Below are positions 45,295-57,469 of a stretch of 64,000 nucleotides of DNA, one piece after another. The number at the start of each line of letters is the position of its first letter. Position 1 is the first letter of the stretch. This DNA comes from Clitoria ternatea (lineage: Eukaryota; Streptophyta; Magnoliopsida; Fabales; Fabaceae): positions 251,199,351-251,263,350 of the forward strand of contig CM075669.1 in the NCBI GenBank assembly GCA_037962975.1, given 5' to 3'. The position numbers were made by a program, and so were the translations under genes. A model generated the notes under the pieces. It was not told the origin of the DNA. It made no database searches and saw nothing but the letters and a program-made list of their open reading frames with translations.

Positions 45295-46134
45295 TCACTT
45301 GATCATTCTCCGTGTGAGATCAGGTTTAAACAAAATAATCCAGAGTGGGAGGTCAGTTTCAACCACTATCGAATGGGCATGAAAGTATGGACTTAAGCGA
45401 TGGGATGCCCAGATGATTGCTAAAGTTACCTTTTCAATCTTCTGATACCGACATTTTGCCCCATGCAGCGTTTTGTGAAGGTCTTCAACATGATCTCCTC
45501 CTGCAGGGGTCTTTGCTATGATGTCATCGATATAAACTTCTACCAACTTTATGTGCATGTCTTCGAATACTTTGTTAATCATTCACTAGTATGTGGCTCC
45601 AACGTTTTTCAGACCAAATGGCATATTAGTGTAATAGAACACCCATTTATCCTTTACAAATACCGTCTTTTCCTGATCTCTTTCCCATATGAGGATCTGG
45701 TTATAGCCGGAGTAAGCATCTATAAACGACAAAAATTGATAACTAGAAGAATCATCAAACATCCTGTCAATGTTGGGCAAAGGGTAGGGGTCCTTAGGGA
45801 AAAACTTATTTAGATCAACATAATTTGTGCACATGCACCACTTCCCATTCGACTTCTGGACCATGATAATGTTTGAAATCCATGAAGAATACTGTATTTC
45901 CTTGATGAATCCAGCTTTGAAGAGCTCCTCTGTCTGTTCTCATACAGTTTTTTGCTTTTCTGCCAAAAGTCTTTTCTTCTGTGCCACGGGTCTAGTCTCC
46001 GAATACACATAGCTTATGGCAACAAAAGTTTGGGTCCATGCCTGGTATACCAGCACTTGTCTAAGTGAACAGGTCTTTGTATTCTTTGAGCAATGCCAAT
46101 AATCATTGCTCCACCCAGGGTTCAAGTTTCTCAT
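45295..46134 (-). pseudogene. Tat reverse transcriptase, internally deleted
   Basis: Pieces on the minus strand are RPVAQKKRLLAEKQK, then NGKWCMCTNYVDLNKFFPKDPYPLP, FIDAYSGYNQI and MPFGLKNVGATY (first part to 45586). Next come VEVYIDDIIAKTPAGGDHVEDLHKTL, with the catalytic Asp pair, and then a direct jump to YQKIEKVTLAIIWASHRLSPYF. The jump leaves out the thumb and most of the first RNase H, a loss of roughly 150 codons. Stops and frame changes occur at about 46010 and 45585. Confidence 0.85.
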
Positions 46135-46187
46135 TAATATGAGTCACTTTTTCTGGGGCATCTCCCAAAATAATTTCTTTGGATGCC

Positions 46188-46735
46188 TCATCCGAAGTTT
46201 AGCTTGGATAGGTTGAGTAAGTCAATCTTTAATTTTGCACGCAGGCCCAGGTCAACAAGATTGATAGAGCCAGAAGCGGCTCCTTCATCATTTAGCTTGC
46301 GCTTTTTACAAATAGCCTTCAGCTTCACCATGTTCAAGATGAGGTTATAACAATATTTAGACATCTTCTGGTCTCCCAGGACTGAAGATACTTTATTGTC
46401 CTTATCAATAAATTTGATAAGAAAGTGTAGAGTAAAGACGATAGCCTCTATGGCATTCAAGGTGGGCCGCCTTATGATATCGCTGTATGGAGACTGGACA
46501 TTAGTGACCAGGATCCTTGACTTGACCACCCTGGCCCCAGGTTCTCTATCAAACATGATACGAGTATCAAGATAACCCTTAGTGGGTTGCTTAGCTCTAT
46601 TGAAGGTCGTGAGATCTTGCACGTGTAGCTGTAAATTTGTATCTGTTAGGCCCATCCTCTTAAATCAATCATAGAAGAGGACGTCGCAAGAACTTCCTAA
46701 TCCACCAAAATCCTCTTGACATCCATATTAGTGAT
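46188..46735 (-). pseudogene. Tat protease
   Basis: On the minus strand near 46720, NMDVKRILVD is followed by a one-base frameshift and then GSSCDVLFYD, the retropepsin active-site region (D-G-S-S). From 46655 the frame is open to 46188: MGLTDTNLQLHVQDL, IMFDREPGARVVKSRILV, and SPYSDIIRRPTLNAIEAIVFTLHF, which matches the second half of Tat proteases. The upstream gag is cut off by the LTR at 46736. Confidence 0.75.
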
Positions 46736-47754
46736 TGTTAGTCCTCAAATTTACAATAAATTTGTTAATAAAAAGTGTGTTAAAATTAATAAAAATTTGT
46801 TCAAACTGTTAGAAATTTAGATTTTAATTGTAATAAATGGAAGTTATTGGAAATTATCTACCTTGATCAATTTTCTCTAGTTTTGCAGTGAAAAATTAAG
46901 GAAATTCAAGAGAAAATTCAAGATTTGGAGATATGACACGTAGCATCAACTCTACGTGTAGCGTGGGAAGTTCTGACACTACGCATCATACCCACGCGTA
47001 GCTTCAGAAGCTACGTGGACTCCACTTCCAGGTGGCCAAGCACTCTGCCAAGTGGCCCATAATTGACCAACCTACCAGCAGCTAATATCCATATTGTCTG
47101 ATCATTATTTGATTAAATTATTCTTAATCATGGCCACATAATCATGCGTTTAATGGAGGCTGAGTCAGGAACCTGATGCTACGCGCCATCCTGACGCTAC
47201 GCGTCATGACCCTTCCTCAGCCCTATGAATAGGCCATTCTCAAGGCATTCTAGGTATCCCCATTCTACATCCAGTAGCTTCTTTTCTCTCTTTTCACTCG
47301 AGTTTGAGTGTTTTTTTTGAGTTTATAGTCTAGAGTAGTTTCTAGATACTTGAGAGTATTGTGTAGTATTGTGATCATTTGTATCGTGAAGTGTTTCCAC
47401 ACCTTCGTAATGTCAACCTCTGTAAGTGTTGTTTTTACTTTAACCATGTGTAACTAATTTGTTTATGCTGGAATGGGTGAACTAATCTATTGAGTATGAT
47501 GTTGTGAATTCGACCTCTGCATGTTTATGATTCAAGTGTCATGTTAGTATTTCAATCTTTTATTAGTATGAACGTTAAATAGGAGAATGATTTTTATGTG
47601 TATTGAAACTTGTTTTATTAGTGTGAATGTCAAACGGGAGAATGATTATTCATACCGTATTGAAACCTATTTTAATGAAAGTAAAAGTTGAAATACCCTT
47701 AATATACCAATTACTAGGGATAAAGTTGGTAATTATTGTTGTGTCAAGGCCAGG
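46736..47754 (+). repeat. Athila-family LTR (copy C), left part, interrupted
   Basis: It starts TGTTAGTCCTCAAATTTA after GTGAT (46731-46735, possible target duplication) and matches copies A and B until 47754, where a TGTAACACCCC sequence begins. The TATA box has changed to TATGAATAG near 47225. Hairpin motifs are at 46933-47010 and 47170-47207. The right part is not in the window. Confidence 0.82.
46933..47010. repeat. Hairpin motif cluster in Athila LTR C
   Basis: TGACACGTAGCATCA, CTACGTGTAGCGTGGG, GACACTACGCATCA and CCACGCGTAGCTTCAG. Two more, in reverse orientation (GATGCTACGCGCCA, TGACGCTACGCGTCA), lie at 47170-47207. Confidence 0.75.
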
Positions 47755-48682
47755 TGTAACACCCCTGGTTTTCTGGACTCGGATCCCGATGTGATAAGAT
47801 AATAGTTAATAAAAATACGAGTAAATTTTTTTCGCGTTTCAAGGTAAGTCTGATGTCACACCAAAACCTGAATCACAGAAAACTGTAGAGTGAGGTTTAT
47901 CAACCTATGACTGGATCGATAGCTAATTTGCCCATAACGGTATACGGAAATAGTAGAGTTTACAGCGGAAGAAGAATGTGTATACCGGGCATATGCCTAG
48001 TCCTATATATGACGATATGAGAAAAGGCTCAGCAAAGTATGCAATCTCCTAACCTCAACCTATTAGATCATAACCCATTTATTTACTCACAACGTACACA
48101 TGCATTGCCTAAGACATGAATATATATATATATATAGATATACACGTATATCTGGGGTCATGCCCCCACTATTGCCACTACCCATATCTCGTAATTAGCC
48201 CATCTATTGACCTAGTGGCATAAGTATAATCACTACCATCATCAATATACATTATTCAAATTCAGCTCCTCTAGTACCCATCAGATCATCACTTACATAC
48301 TAAATACATACATTCACCATACACAAATTCACAGGATTATCTCATGCATATCCAAAATTTACTAATTTTATTAATATCGTTATATACAATTTACCCAATA
48401 CATTATAATTCACAAATGATGTCGGCCAAGGCACTTCCACCACCACTATTTATCTTCCCAAAACTTCAATTTAAAATCTGAACTCATCTCGTGGCAACCT
48501 GCATCACAATGCTAAAAAGAAGACCACATGGGAGAGTGAGTTATATATTCAAAATGACGAATATAATATATTGTGATTAAGTGTACATGTATTCTTTCAT
48601 CATGTGTGCTTTGCTATAAAACCATCATTTTATTATTCAATTATCATTACATTGATATAATAGATATACGAGCCTCAGGAAA
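47755..48682. repeat. TGTAACACCCC-type LTR (family E), left part
   Basis: It starts TGTAACACCCCTGG directly after CCAGG. It has no coding sequence and contains a short AT run at 48119-48136. It continues at 58089 after the CACTA insertion. The superfamily is inferred only from the LTR edge, which resembles chromovirus LTRs. Confidence 0.55.
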
Positions 48683-48706
48683 CACTAGTGCAAAAATTGG
48701 ATATAA
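48683..48706 (+). repeat. CACTA left terminal inverted repeat
   Basis: Begins CACTAGTGCAAAAA. Partner of 58065-58088, with two mismatches. Confidence 0.93.
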
Positions 48707-48707
48707 C

Positions 48708-49214
48708 AACGGGATATATTCACGGGTTGAAGTGGATCAGTGATAAAAACATGCGCGGTGGCATTTTTGAAATTATAAGGTGAACGATATAATCAGAGAA
48801 AACTATATATCCACGGTTAACATCATAACCGTGATTGTACCCTCAATATATATTCGTGGTTGAGGAGTCAACCGTGGATATATAGTACCTGAAATATATA
48901 TCCACGGTTGTGTGCACAACCGTGACTATATATTCATGGGTATGATCAGGGTTATGATGTTAACCGTGGATATATATTGATGTCTATAATCACGGTTGTA
49001 TTTTCAACCGTGGATATATAGTTCAGGTTTTAGGGTTTAATCACTGGGTACTGTATGTCCATGGTTGTTTCTATAACTGTGATTATAGATTTAATATTTA
49101 TCCACGGTTGGGGTCGTAACCATGGTGATATAGTTAACATTTATCCACAGTTGTTTGTTCAACCGTGAATATATGTGTAATATATTCACAGTTTTAAGGG
49201 GAACCGTGAATATA
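48708..49214. repeat. CACTA left subterminal repeats (inverted pairs)
   Basis: About 15 copies of a 12-13 base motif (ATATCCACGGTTG and its complement CAACCGTGGATAT, with TTCACGG variants). They are mostly set as facing pairs separated by 5-12 bases, for example CCACGGTTAACATCATAACCG. Repeats of this kind are binding sites for the regulatory transposon protein in En/Spm. Confidence 0.9.
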
Positions 49215-51050
49215 CATCATTTCTGAAACTTTAAAAGCCGCGCCTTTTAGCCTTTTTTCACTTTCTCTTCTTCTTTCGCGCTGGTTGTCGTCTTCTTCCT
49301 CGTTCGCCTCTTTGCTGGTCGTAGGCTTCTCCGTTTACTTCCTTCTTCTTTCGCGTGCCCTTCTTCTTCTTCGTTCACTATTGTCTGGTAAGTGCTCCCT
49401 TGCCCTTCTTCTTTCGTTCACTTTTTAGCCCTGCTTCGTTGTTATGCTTTATCACCATTGTCTGGAAAGCTTATCTCTCTGTTTGTGTGTAGTCGAACAT
49501 GAACGAATATAGGTCTCTAAGTTTGTGTTTTCATTGTTGAAGTTGAACTCTGTCTCTGCTTATTTGACATTGCCTGTGACATTGCCTCTGTTTTCATGTG
49601 TTTTCATTATTGTGCTAAAAAAATTTTCAATCTATTTAATGAAAAATTGTAAAAAAGGAGCAGCAAGATATCTGATTAGACATTTGTTTTCATTTTTTTT
49701 CAATCTCATTGTGTTTTCATTGCCTGTGACATTGCCTGATAGATGTAAATTTTAAAAGGGAGCAGCAAGATATCTTATTAGAAAATCATCAAACACATAT
49801 AGATGTAGAGCCTTACTCTAGAAATAACTACTTGAAACTATTAAATAATCTGTACATTTGATTAATATTTAAGGGCAAGTTTGCTGTAATCTTGCCTTTA
49901 TATAGTAACCTCAATAGGAATTCCGAATACTGGGTTTAACATAATGAATAATTAACTACCATTATGCGGGTGGGTCATAAATTTTAAATAAAAATAAAAA
50001 TTTACTTAGAAATAATACAAGCTACACTATTATATAGTAGTTAACTAATAATCAAAAAATTACTATAAAGCAATCAAAAATGGAATTCATCACAAGATGC
50101 CTTATGGGAACAATGGAACTATTCTACATAGTCAACACTTTCTCAGTGACTTGGTTTGAGAAGCTAACCATTAATGCTCGGAACTCCCTGAAAAAGAAGG
50201 TTGAAGTATGAATATCTACAAATTATGTAAACGGGAAAGCTCAACATGATCCATAATTCATATCTCATAATCCATGATCCATAATTCATAATCCATAATC
50301 CATAAATCCATACTTCATCATTGTCGGATATGAACATAACGTATTCCTAGGTTCAAGTTAGATATTTTTAAATGGAAAATTTTCACTTCATCATTGTTAA
50401 CCATTCCCTTTAAAACATTTTCCATTTATGAATTTTATTCTATTGAAGTTTAGTTTAAAATTTTGATATTTCATTATTAGATTTTTGAGTTGAGTTGTAA
50501 TCAAAAGTTACATTTCACTTATATAATGTTATTGCTATTGTTGTTGGTTGCTCGTATATAATGTTATTTTTGTCTATTGTATGTATGTGGAGTAGTTAAC
50601 TAGTATGAAAGTTGTTGTGCATATGAGTGAACCGTAGTTCCCCGTTTGAGATTCGACACAAATGGTCATTAAATTAATTAATTTCATCGTTTGTGTTGAA
50701 TCTTGAATTGTCCGTTTGGACAGTTTGGGATGAACAATTATTTTTTATACGTCATTGTTAGTATGTACAAGTTAGGAGTTATTTTAAAATTTGATAAACT
50801 TTCGATAACTTGCATTTTATGTTGTTCTCTGGGTGCATATTTAGCTGTGGTTGAATTTGATTTAACCACTCTCATTTTGTGTACTTAGAGACCAATGCGA
50901 AATGCTGTCGAAATTTCATCAAATTTTAAAATAAGTCCTAACCTGTATATATGAATGACGTATAAAAACAATTGTCATCCTGAATGGGTATAGGACCACC
51001 ACCTTTGTAGAAAAAGTGAGATTGATCATAGCACCTTGTAAACAGTTGGT
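49215..51050 (+). other. CACTA 5' region: probable leader exon, intron and spacer
   Basis: A CT-rich stretch (49250-49387) ends in CTG followed by GTAAGT, a good splice donor at 49388, and may be a leader exon. A short CATAATCCAT-type repeat lies at about 50245-50320. No further gene is supported up to the ATG at 51051. Confidence 0.5.
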
Positions 51051-54000
51051 ATGGATCAGAGTTGGATAACTGCATCACGCCTAAGTCTAGAGTACGAGGG
51101 GGGAGTTGAATCATTTATAGAATTCGTAGCGAGGAATGCAGTGGAGATGAATGGAAAGTATTTTTGCCCTTGTGTCAAATGCTTGAACCTGCGTCGGGTA
51201 GACTTGGAAGAGGTGCGAGAACATCTACTGTGTGACAGTTTTCTGCGTAGTTATATGCGTTGGATATGGCATGGTGAAGATGTGGTGGTGCCAAGTAACA
51301 GCTCTCAAACTGAAAATCAAAGCTTGATGCATGACACCGATGTCGACATGGAAAACCGACTCGAGGATATGATCCGTGATGTGGGGGTAGAAGGTTTTAA
51401 GAAAGCTCATGTATATACGACTCTATGTGAGGACTCTAAGCAGCCGTTGTATCCAAACTGCATCAATTTCACGAGGTTATCAGCAGCTTTGCGATTGTTT
51501 AATTTGAAGGCCATAAACGGATAGACGGATAAAAGTTTCACTTACTTACTTAAGTTGTTGAAAAAAATGCTCCCAGCTGGAAACACCTTACCGAATCGTA
51601 ACTATGAGGCCAAAAAGGTGTTGTGTCCTATGGGTTTAGAGTATGAGAAAATACATGCATGCCCAAATGATTGTGTATTATTCCGGGGTGAGTTAGAAAT
51701 GTTGCATCGATGTCCTAGGTGTGGGGTGTCACGGTATAAGAAGAAAGAGGCGGATTCTGATGGGGTATGCACTAAAGGGTCTCCTGCAAAGGTGTTGTGG
51801 TATCTGCCTATAGTTCCAAGACTAAAGCGTCTGTTTGCCAATGCAGATGATGCAAAACTTATGAGATGGCATGCTGATGAAAGGGTTATTGACGGACTAC
51901 TTAGGCATCCGGCCGATGGATCACAATGGAAGAAAATGGATACGATTTTTCTGGAATTTGCCCATGAACCAAGAAATGTTAGGCTTGCACTAGCCACAGA
52001 CGGCATGAACCCATTTGGGAACCTGAGCACAAACCATAGTTCGTGGCCTGTTTTGTTGTTTGTTTACAACTTGCCGCCATGGTTGTGCATGAAGCGGAAA
52101 TATGTCATGTTATCAATGATGATTTCTGGTCCACGACAACCGGGGAACAACATTGATGTATATTTAACTCTATTGGTTGAAGACCTCAGAAGGTTATGGG
52201 AAGACGGGGTTGATGTGTTTGATGGGTTTACCGGGCAGTCATTCAAATTACGTGCCATGCTATTTTGCACGATCAATGACTTTCCAGCGTATGGTAACTT
52301 ATCCAGGTACAACGTGAAGGGTCATAAAGCTTGTCCAGTATGTGAGGAGGGGACTAGTTCTGTACGGTTGCATCATGGTAGGAAAAATGTTTATCATCGA
52401 CATCGAAGGTTTCTTAAAGCGAATCATCCGTTTCAGAGGTTAAAGAAGTCGTTTAACGGTGCCCAAGATTTTGAAATGGCTCCTCCACCACTATCTAGTC
52501 GCCAGATATATGAAAAGGTGAAAGACGTTAACGTGCAGTTTGGTAAGTGTGAAAAACAGCACCCGACACAAAACAACTAGAAAAAAGTCAGTGTTTTTTG
52601 ACCTGCCATATTGGAGGGAGCTTGATGTAAGACACTGCATTAATGTAATGCATATGGAGAAAAATGTGTGTGACAGTTTGGTTGGTACACTCTTAAACAT
52701 ACCCAGGAAGACTAAGGATGGCCTAAACTCGCGTATGGACTTGGAGTTGATAGGTATACCTCAGGATTTGCATCCATAATCAAAGGGCAAAAGAACATAT
52801 TTGCCCCTAGCATGTCATACGTTGTCCAGAAAAGAAAAGCAAAGTCTGTGTGAATTATTACGAAGTGTGAAAGTTCTGTCTGGTTATGGCTCCAACATCA
52901 ACTCTTGTGTTTCCATGAAAGATTTGAAGTTAGTTGGGTTGAAGTCTCACGATTGTCACATGTTGATGCAACAGTTTCTGCCTATCGCCATTCATGACAT
53001 TCTTCCTAAAAATGTGAGAAATGTCATAACAAGGTTGTGTATGTTTTTCAATGCCATATGTTGCAAGGTAATCGTGCCCAGCGAATTGGATGTGTTGGAA
53101 CAGGAAGCATCACTTATATTATGTCAGCTTGAAATGTATTTCCCGCCCTCTTTTTTTGACATAATGGTCCACTTAATCATCCATTTGGTGAGAGAGGTCC
53201 ATTTGTGTGGTCGAGTGTTCTTACGGTGGATGTATCCCGTTGAGCGATATATGAAGATATTGAAAGGGTATATGAAGAACCAACGTTGTCCCGAAGCTTC
53301 AATTATGGAAAGATATATTGCAGAGGAAGCAATTGAGTTTTGCACTGAATACATGTCACATGCTACAAGCATTGGTATTCCAATGACTCGTTATGAAGGG
53401 AGATTGGATGGGAAAGGAACGATTGGAAAAAAAATGAAGAGCATGCCATGTGATGATGTCCTTCAAGCACACTTGTATATTTTAAACAACACAGACGATG
53501 TGCAACCGTATCTAGCCACTCACAAGGAGCTAGTCATGAAAACCAACCCTAAAATGACTGAAAAGTGGTTGTTGAATGAACACAACAAGAGTTTCATGCA
53601 GTGGTTCCAAAAGACCGTTCTGAAAGATGCATCTGCTTCCTCGACATTACATCGACTGGCACAAGGCCCGAACTTTGATGTCCTCACCTTTTGTGGGTAT
53701 GACATAAACAACTATTCATTTTATACAAGGACACTGGATGAAAAGAGTACAAATCAAAACAGTGGAGTGATGGTTGTGGCTCAGTCAATGCATTTCTCAA
53801 CTTCAAAGGACAACAACCCTGTGATGGCCGATTCATGCTACTTTGGTGTGATTGAAGATATATGGGAAGTCGATTACGGTCCCTTCACCGTTCCTGTGTT
53901 TAAATGCAAATGGGTTGACAATAAGAACGGTGTCAAAACTGATGATTTAGGAGTTACATTGGTGGACCTCAACAAGATAGGGCATAAGGATGAACCATTC

Positions 54001-54231
54001 ATAATGGCAACGTAGGTGAAGCAAGTTTTTTATGTTGCTGACCCAGCTGACAAACGGTGGTCAATTGTTATCCAAGGTAGACACATTGGAGACCCCAATC
54101 TTGATATTGTGGAAATTCCATCTACCACAACACGTATTCTAACATCTATCGTGGAACATGACATAGATGATGTAGTTGCCAGTCGTGATGACCACCATGA
54201 AGGCTTGTGGGAAAATATTTCATCTTCATAG
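51051..54231 (+). pseudogene. CACTA TNP2-type transposase
   Basis: The ATG at 51051 (MDQSWITASRLS) opens the transposase-associated domain (CPCVKCLNLRR; W in RWIWHGE). A TAG at 51522-51524 replaces a Trp. The TNP2 core runs from 51555 (LPNRNYEAKKVLCPMG; HACPNDCVLFRGE; CPRCGVSRYK; MRWHADER). A frameshift lies near 52540, after which VFFDLPYWRELDVRHCINVM follows. A stop at 52777-52779 and then an open frame to 54015 cover the DUF4218-like (LMQQFLPIAIHDILP; RWMYPVERYMK) and DUF4216-like parts (YDINNYSFYTRTLDEK). A TAG at 54013-54015 interrupts KQVFYV. The enzyme would bind and cut the ends. With three stops and a frameshift the copy is inactive. Domain names are from memory. Confidence 0.92.
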
Positions 54232-54343
54232 GGTATTAACCATGTTAATGAATCATTGAATTACATGTTATATTAATTATTTGTTGTATTAAATGTTATA
54301 TTAAATATTTGACAGTTGTGTTTCCTTGTTTGGACAGATACTC

Positions 54344-57300
54344 ATGGCTGATCAGGATGGACGATCTAGGTCTGACTCACAGGCTACTGATTCCTCTACT
54401 CGAAAGAGTAGAGGTGTTACCCGGATGCCAGACGTTGCACTTAGGCGACACCGGGAAGAGAGGTTACCTGTTGACATGGATGTCAACACTGGTAGATTTG
54501 GAGGACCACATGTCGCGAAGTTTAGTAGTTATTTGGGAGTTGTGGCTCGGTCGAAGATGTCCATTATTATCCCCGACTGGGATAATGTCGAGGAGGTGCT
54601 GAAGAACCAGATTTGGAGTGATATTCTGGTAACATATATATCATTTAAGCTTTATTTTAGTGTATCTTTTCATGTAATACATAATAAGGACTCTTTTATG
54701 GACTAACTCTTTTAATGTAGGATTCTTTTGAGATACCAGCACATGACACAGCGAGGAGGAAGATCCTCAGTATTATTGCTGAGTGATGGAGGTCGTTCAA
54801 ATCCACACTCACCAGGAGGTATATTTGGACTTTAAATTCTTAATCAACACTTTGCCAAATTATACCAATCCTTAGTTTAAAAGTATATGAATTGTAGGTA
54901 TGTATTCGGGGATGACCGAGGACAGTTCCCCGGAGAGAAATATGTCTTCATTGATCGGGAGACTTGGGATGTTTTCGTTGTATCCAGGCATTTTAAATAG
55001 TTTCAGGTACGTTGGTTTTGAAATGCTTAAATTATGTATAATTTAAAAGTCTAACTCTAAATAATTTTCTTTCTTGTTGTAGGCGGTCAGAAAGAAAGCA
55101 CAGGATATTAGGAAGCTGAATGACTGCCCCCACACACTGTCACGTGGGGGTTACCGTAGGTTGGAGGAGCGGCTGGCCCAGGAAAGGCTGAGTCAGTGTC
55201 AGACTAGTCAGCCTGACACTGGTATTGTGGATCCCCCTTCCCCACCTACACGCCACGACAAATGGAAGCGGGCCAGGATCAAGAAGAGTGAGGAATACAC
55301 TTCTTCACAAGCTCAGGAGGTCGCCTCACGGATAGTAAGTATTCCCCTTATATCAGTGTCTGTTTTTTGGTTTACGTGAAGAAAGTGAATACTAACTTGT
55401 TTGGTTTCAGGATTCCTTGGTTGAGCAATCAACCCAAGGGTCTTTCGTAGCCCATGGTAGGCAGCATATTTTGACTACCGCCATCGGCAGGCCAGAGCAC
55501 CCTGGAAGAGTGTGTGTTGTTGGTCGAGGTGTAGGTAAGTTGTAAATAACGGTATCCTTTCATTTTGTTATCTGTTAAACAATTATGGGCTAATCATTCA
55601 TATTTCACAGGCCTCCCCAGCTATTACGGTGCTCCCGACCCTGCCCCCTCCTTTGAGAAGTTGGTGGAGCAGAAGGTGGCTGTTGTGAAGGCTGAGTATC
55701 AAGAGGAGATATCTAGGCTCCACCAAGAGATGGCCCGATTCAGGGAGGAGATGAAGGCCTCACTCAGCCACCACCAGGAGACTACTGCACCACCTAGCGA
55801 CCCACAGGTTAGATTCCTTATTCAATTTCTTTGGTTTTATTGTTTGTAATCACTTCATTTCATTGTTGAATAACTTCTGCTTGATGTGTAAATATGTAGG
55901 TACGGAGGGTTAGCACTAAGGGGTCGTGCGCTGCGGCTGACCCTGACGATGATGGGGTCAAGCCACCTGATACCCGTCAATATGACCTATTCATTGATGG
56001 GTCAGAGAAGCCAGTTGCCACTGGCATGGTCTACAACTTAGGCCCTATGGTTCACCATCAGACATTACCTGATGGTATGTCCAGGGTCTCTGTTGTGCTC
56101 GTCCTCGAGGAGGATGCTACTGTGCTAGTGGCAACTCCAGAGGTGAAGACCGTCGGTCAGGCGGTGGGCCACTTTCTTATGTGGCCCAACAGACTTCTGT
56201 CGGTTTCCCCTGGACAGGTAAAAACCTTAAACACTAACTAATTTTGTTATATTGTCAATTATGCTACAAACTGTGATGGTTGTCAATTGTTCAACAGGAA
56301 CAGGCATTGAAGAGGCCAGACCCGACCGACGATCCCATTCGGATGCTATGGCACATCGGGTGTGAGCAAGGAGAAGAGACTATTCAGGTCCCATGGCAGC
56401 CACTAGTGTTCGGCCGTCCAAGTGCAGTACCACTTTACATCACACACAGTGATATGTGTGAGATTATTTCAGGGACGTCGATGCTGAACATCTCCATTAT
56501 TCAGCTGTGGGAGCTGTAAGTATATCATTTTTTGTCCTATTTTTTCATTATACAAGTTATTTGTCGCTAACCATGTCTTAACTTGTTTAGGTTTCTGACA
56601 AAACTCTGTGTGGACTTGGGTTTTGAAGGAACTTATGGTTTCTTAGAGCCCTCTCTCATACAGAAGCAAGGAAACACTACGCAGGACACCCAGGCATACA
56701 TCCAGAATTGGTTGTTTGAGTCTAGGAAGGCTGTATACATGGGCCCCTATCATAAAGGGTAATATTCTATTCCATAATTATTGTCATTAATTTTTGCATT
56801 TTGAAGTCTCACTTATCACTGGTAACTGCAGCGCTCACTGGATGCTTGTGGTGATCTGTTCCCAGGACTATCTTGCTCTGTACTTTGATACTTTGCATCG
56901 GGGTAATGCACAAGACCTAAAAAATATAGTAGACGGGTAAGTTAATCCCTAAAAAATAAGTACAAATTCGATTACATCATTTTTAGAACTATACGATTCT
57001 AACTTATCTTGTGTTTTGTTTGACGTAGGGCGGTGGTTGGATACAATCTACTGGTTGGAAATAAGTGCAACGGAAGAAAAGTTACGTGGGTGCACCCAAA
57101 AGTGAGTCAATCGTATTCATTCAAATCTTCAATATATATTTTTTTAAGTTGTGAATTCACTTATTCTATACTTTATGTCCGTTGTAGTCTTACAGGCAGC
57201 AGGGTACCTTCGAGTGTGGCTATTACGTCATGCATACCATGCTGACCATCGTTCAACAACATTTAGTAGATGGATGGACAGATGTAGGTCTTATCATTTG

Positions 57301-57469
57301 GACTACTTTACTACCAATTTCATTAATTTCATGTAATAAATATAGCTTTTGTTCTAATTGTTTTGTGCATTGTTTGCAGTACTTTAAGGACCGGTCATAT
57401 TTCTCAAAGACACTTGTAGATGATGTTAGAAAGTAATGGGCCGCATACTTCATTGAAGTCAGGAAATGA
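54344..57469 (+). pseudogene. CACTA second gene: Transposase_24-like domain plus Ulp1-type SUMO protease
   Basis: I read 13 exons: 54344-54628, 54721-54818, 54898-55006, 55083-55334, 55411-55534, 55611-55807, 55900-56217, 56298-56515, 56591-56758, 56832-56936, 57029-57101, 57188-57283 and 57380-57469. All introns are GT-AG and all phases agree, giving 711 codons. Exons 1-5 resemble a plant transposase-associated domain (CPHTLSRGGYRRLEERL; RPEHPGRV). Exon 6 is a coiled coil (EYQEEISRLHQEMARF). Exon 7 looks like a DUF8039-type domain. Exons 9-13 are a Ulp1 cysteine protease with His (AHWMLVVIC), Asp (YFDTLH) and the Gln and Cys of QGTFECGYYVM. Stops lie in exon 2 (54784), exon 3 (54998) and exon 13 (57434). 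The protease would cleave SUMO-like conjugates. Its role in transposition is unknown. Confidence 0.85.

Larger units (their letters stand above)
28593..46735 (-). mobile_element. Tat/Ogre-type Ty3/gypsy element, outer host of the nest
   Basis: On the minus strand this reads, from right to left: protease, RT, a deleted RT-RNase H junction, a second (archaeal-type) RNase H, and integrase in three pieces. Beyond integrase lies an accessory ORF in the opposite direction. The integrase is split by a solo LTR (32856-34340) and by a full copia element (34517-44206). Both insertions have clean target duplications, so the outer order can be rebuilt. A second RNase H and an antisense ORF after pol are known traits of Tat-lineage elements. 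The gag side is cut off at 46736 by an Athila-family LTR. All genes are heavily decayed, which makes this the oldest layer. Confidence 0.75.

Noticed and set aside
48708..49214. Tandem satellite or host regulatory cluster
   Set aside because: Bounded by CACTA termini with a 3-bp duplication and mirrored at 57736-58072, so these are subterminal transposon repeats.
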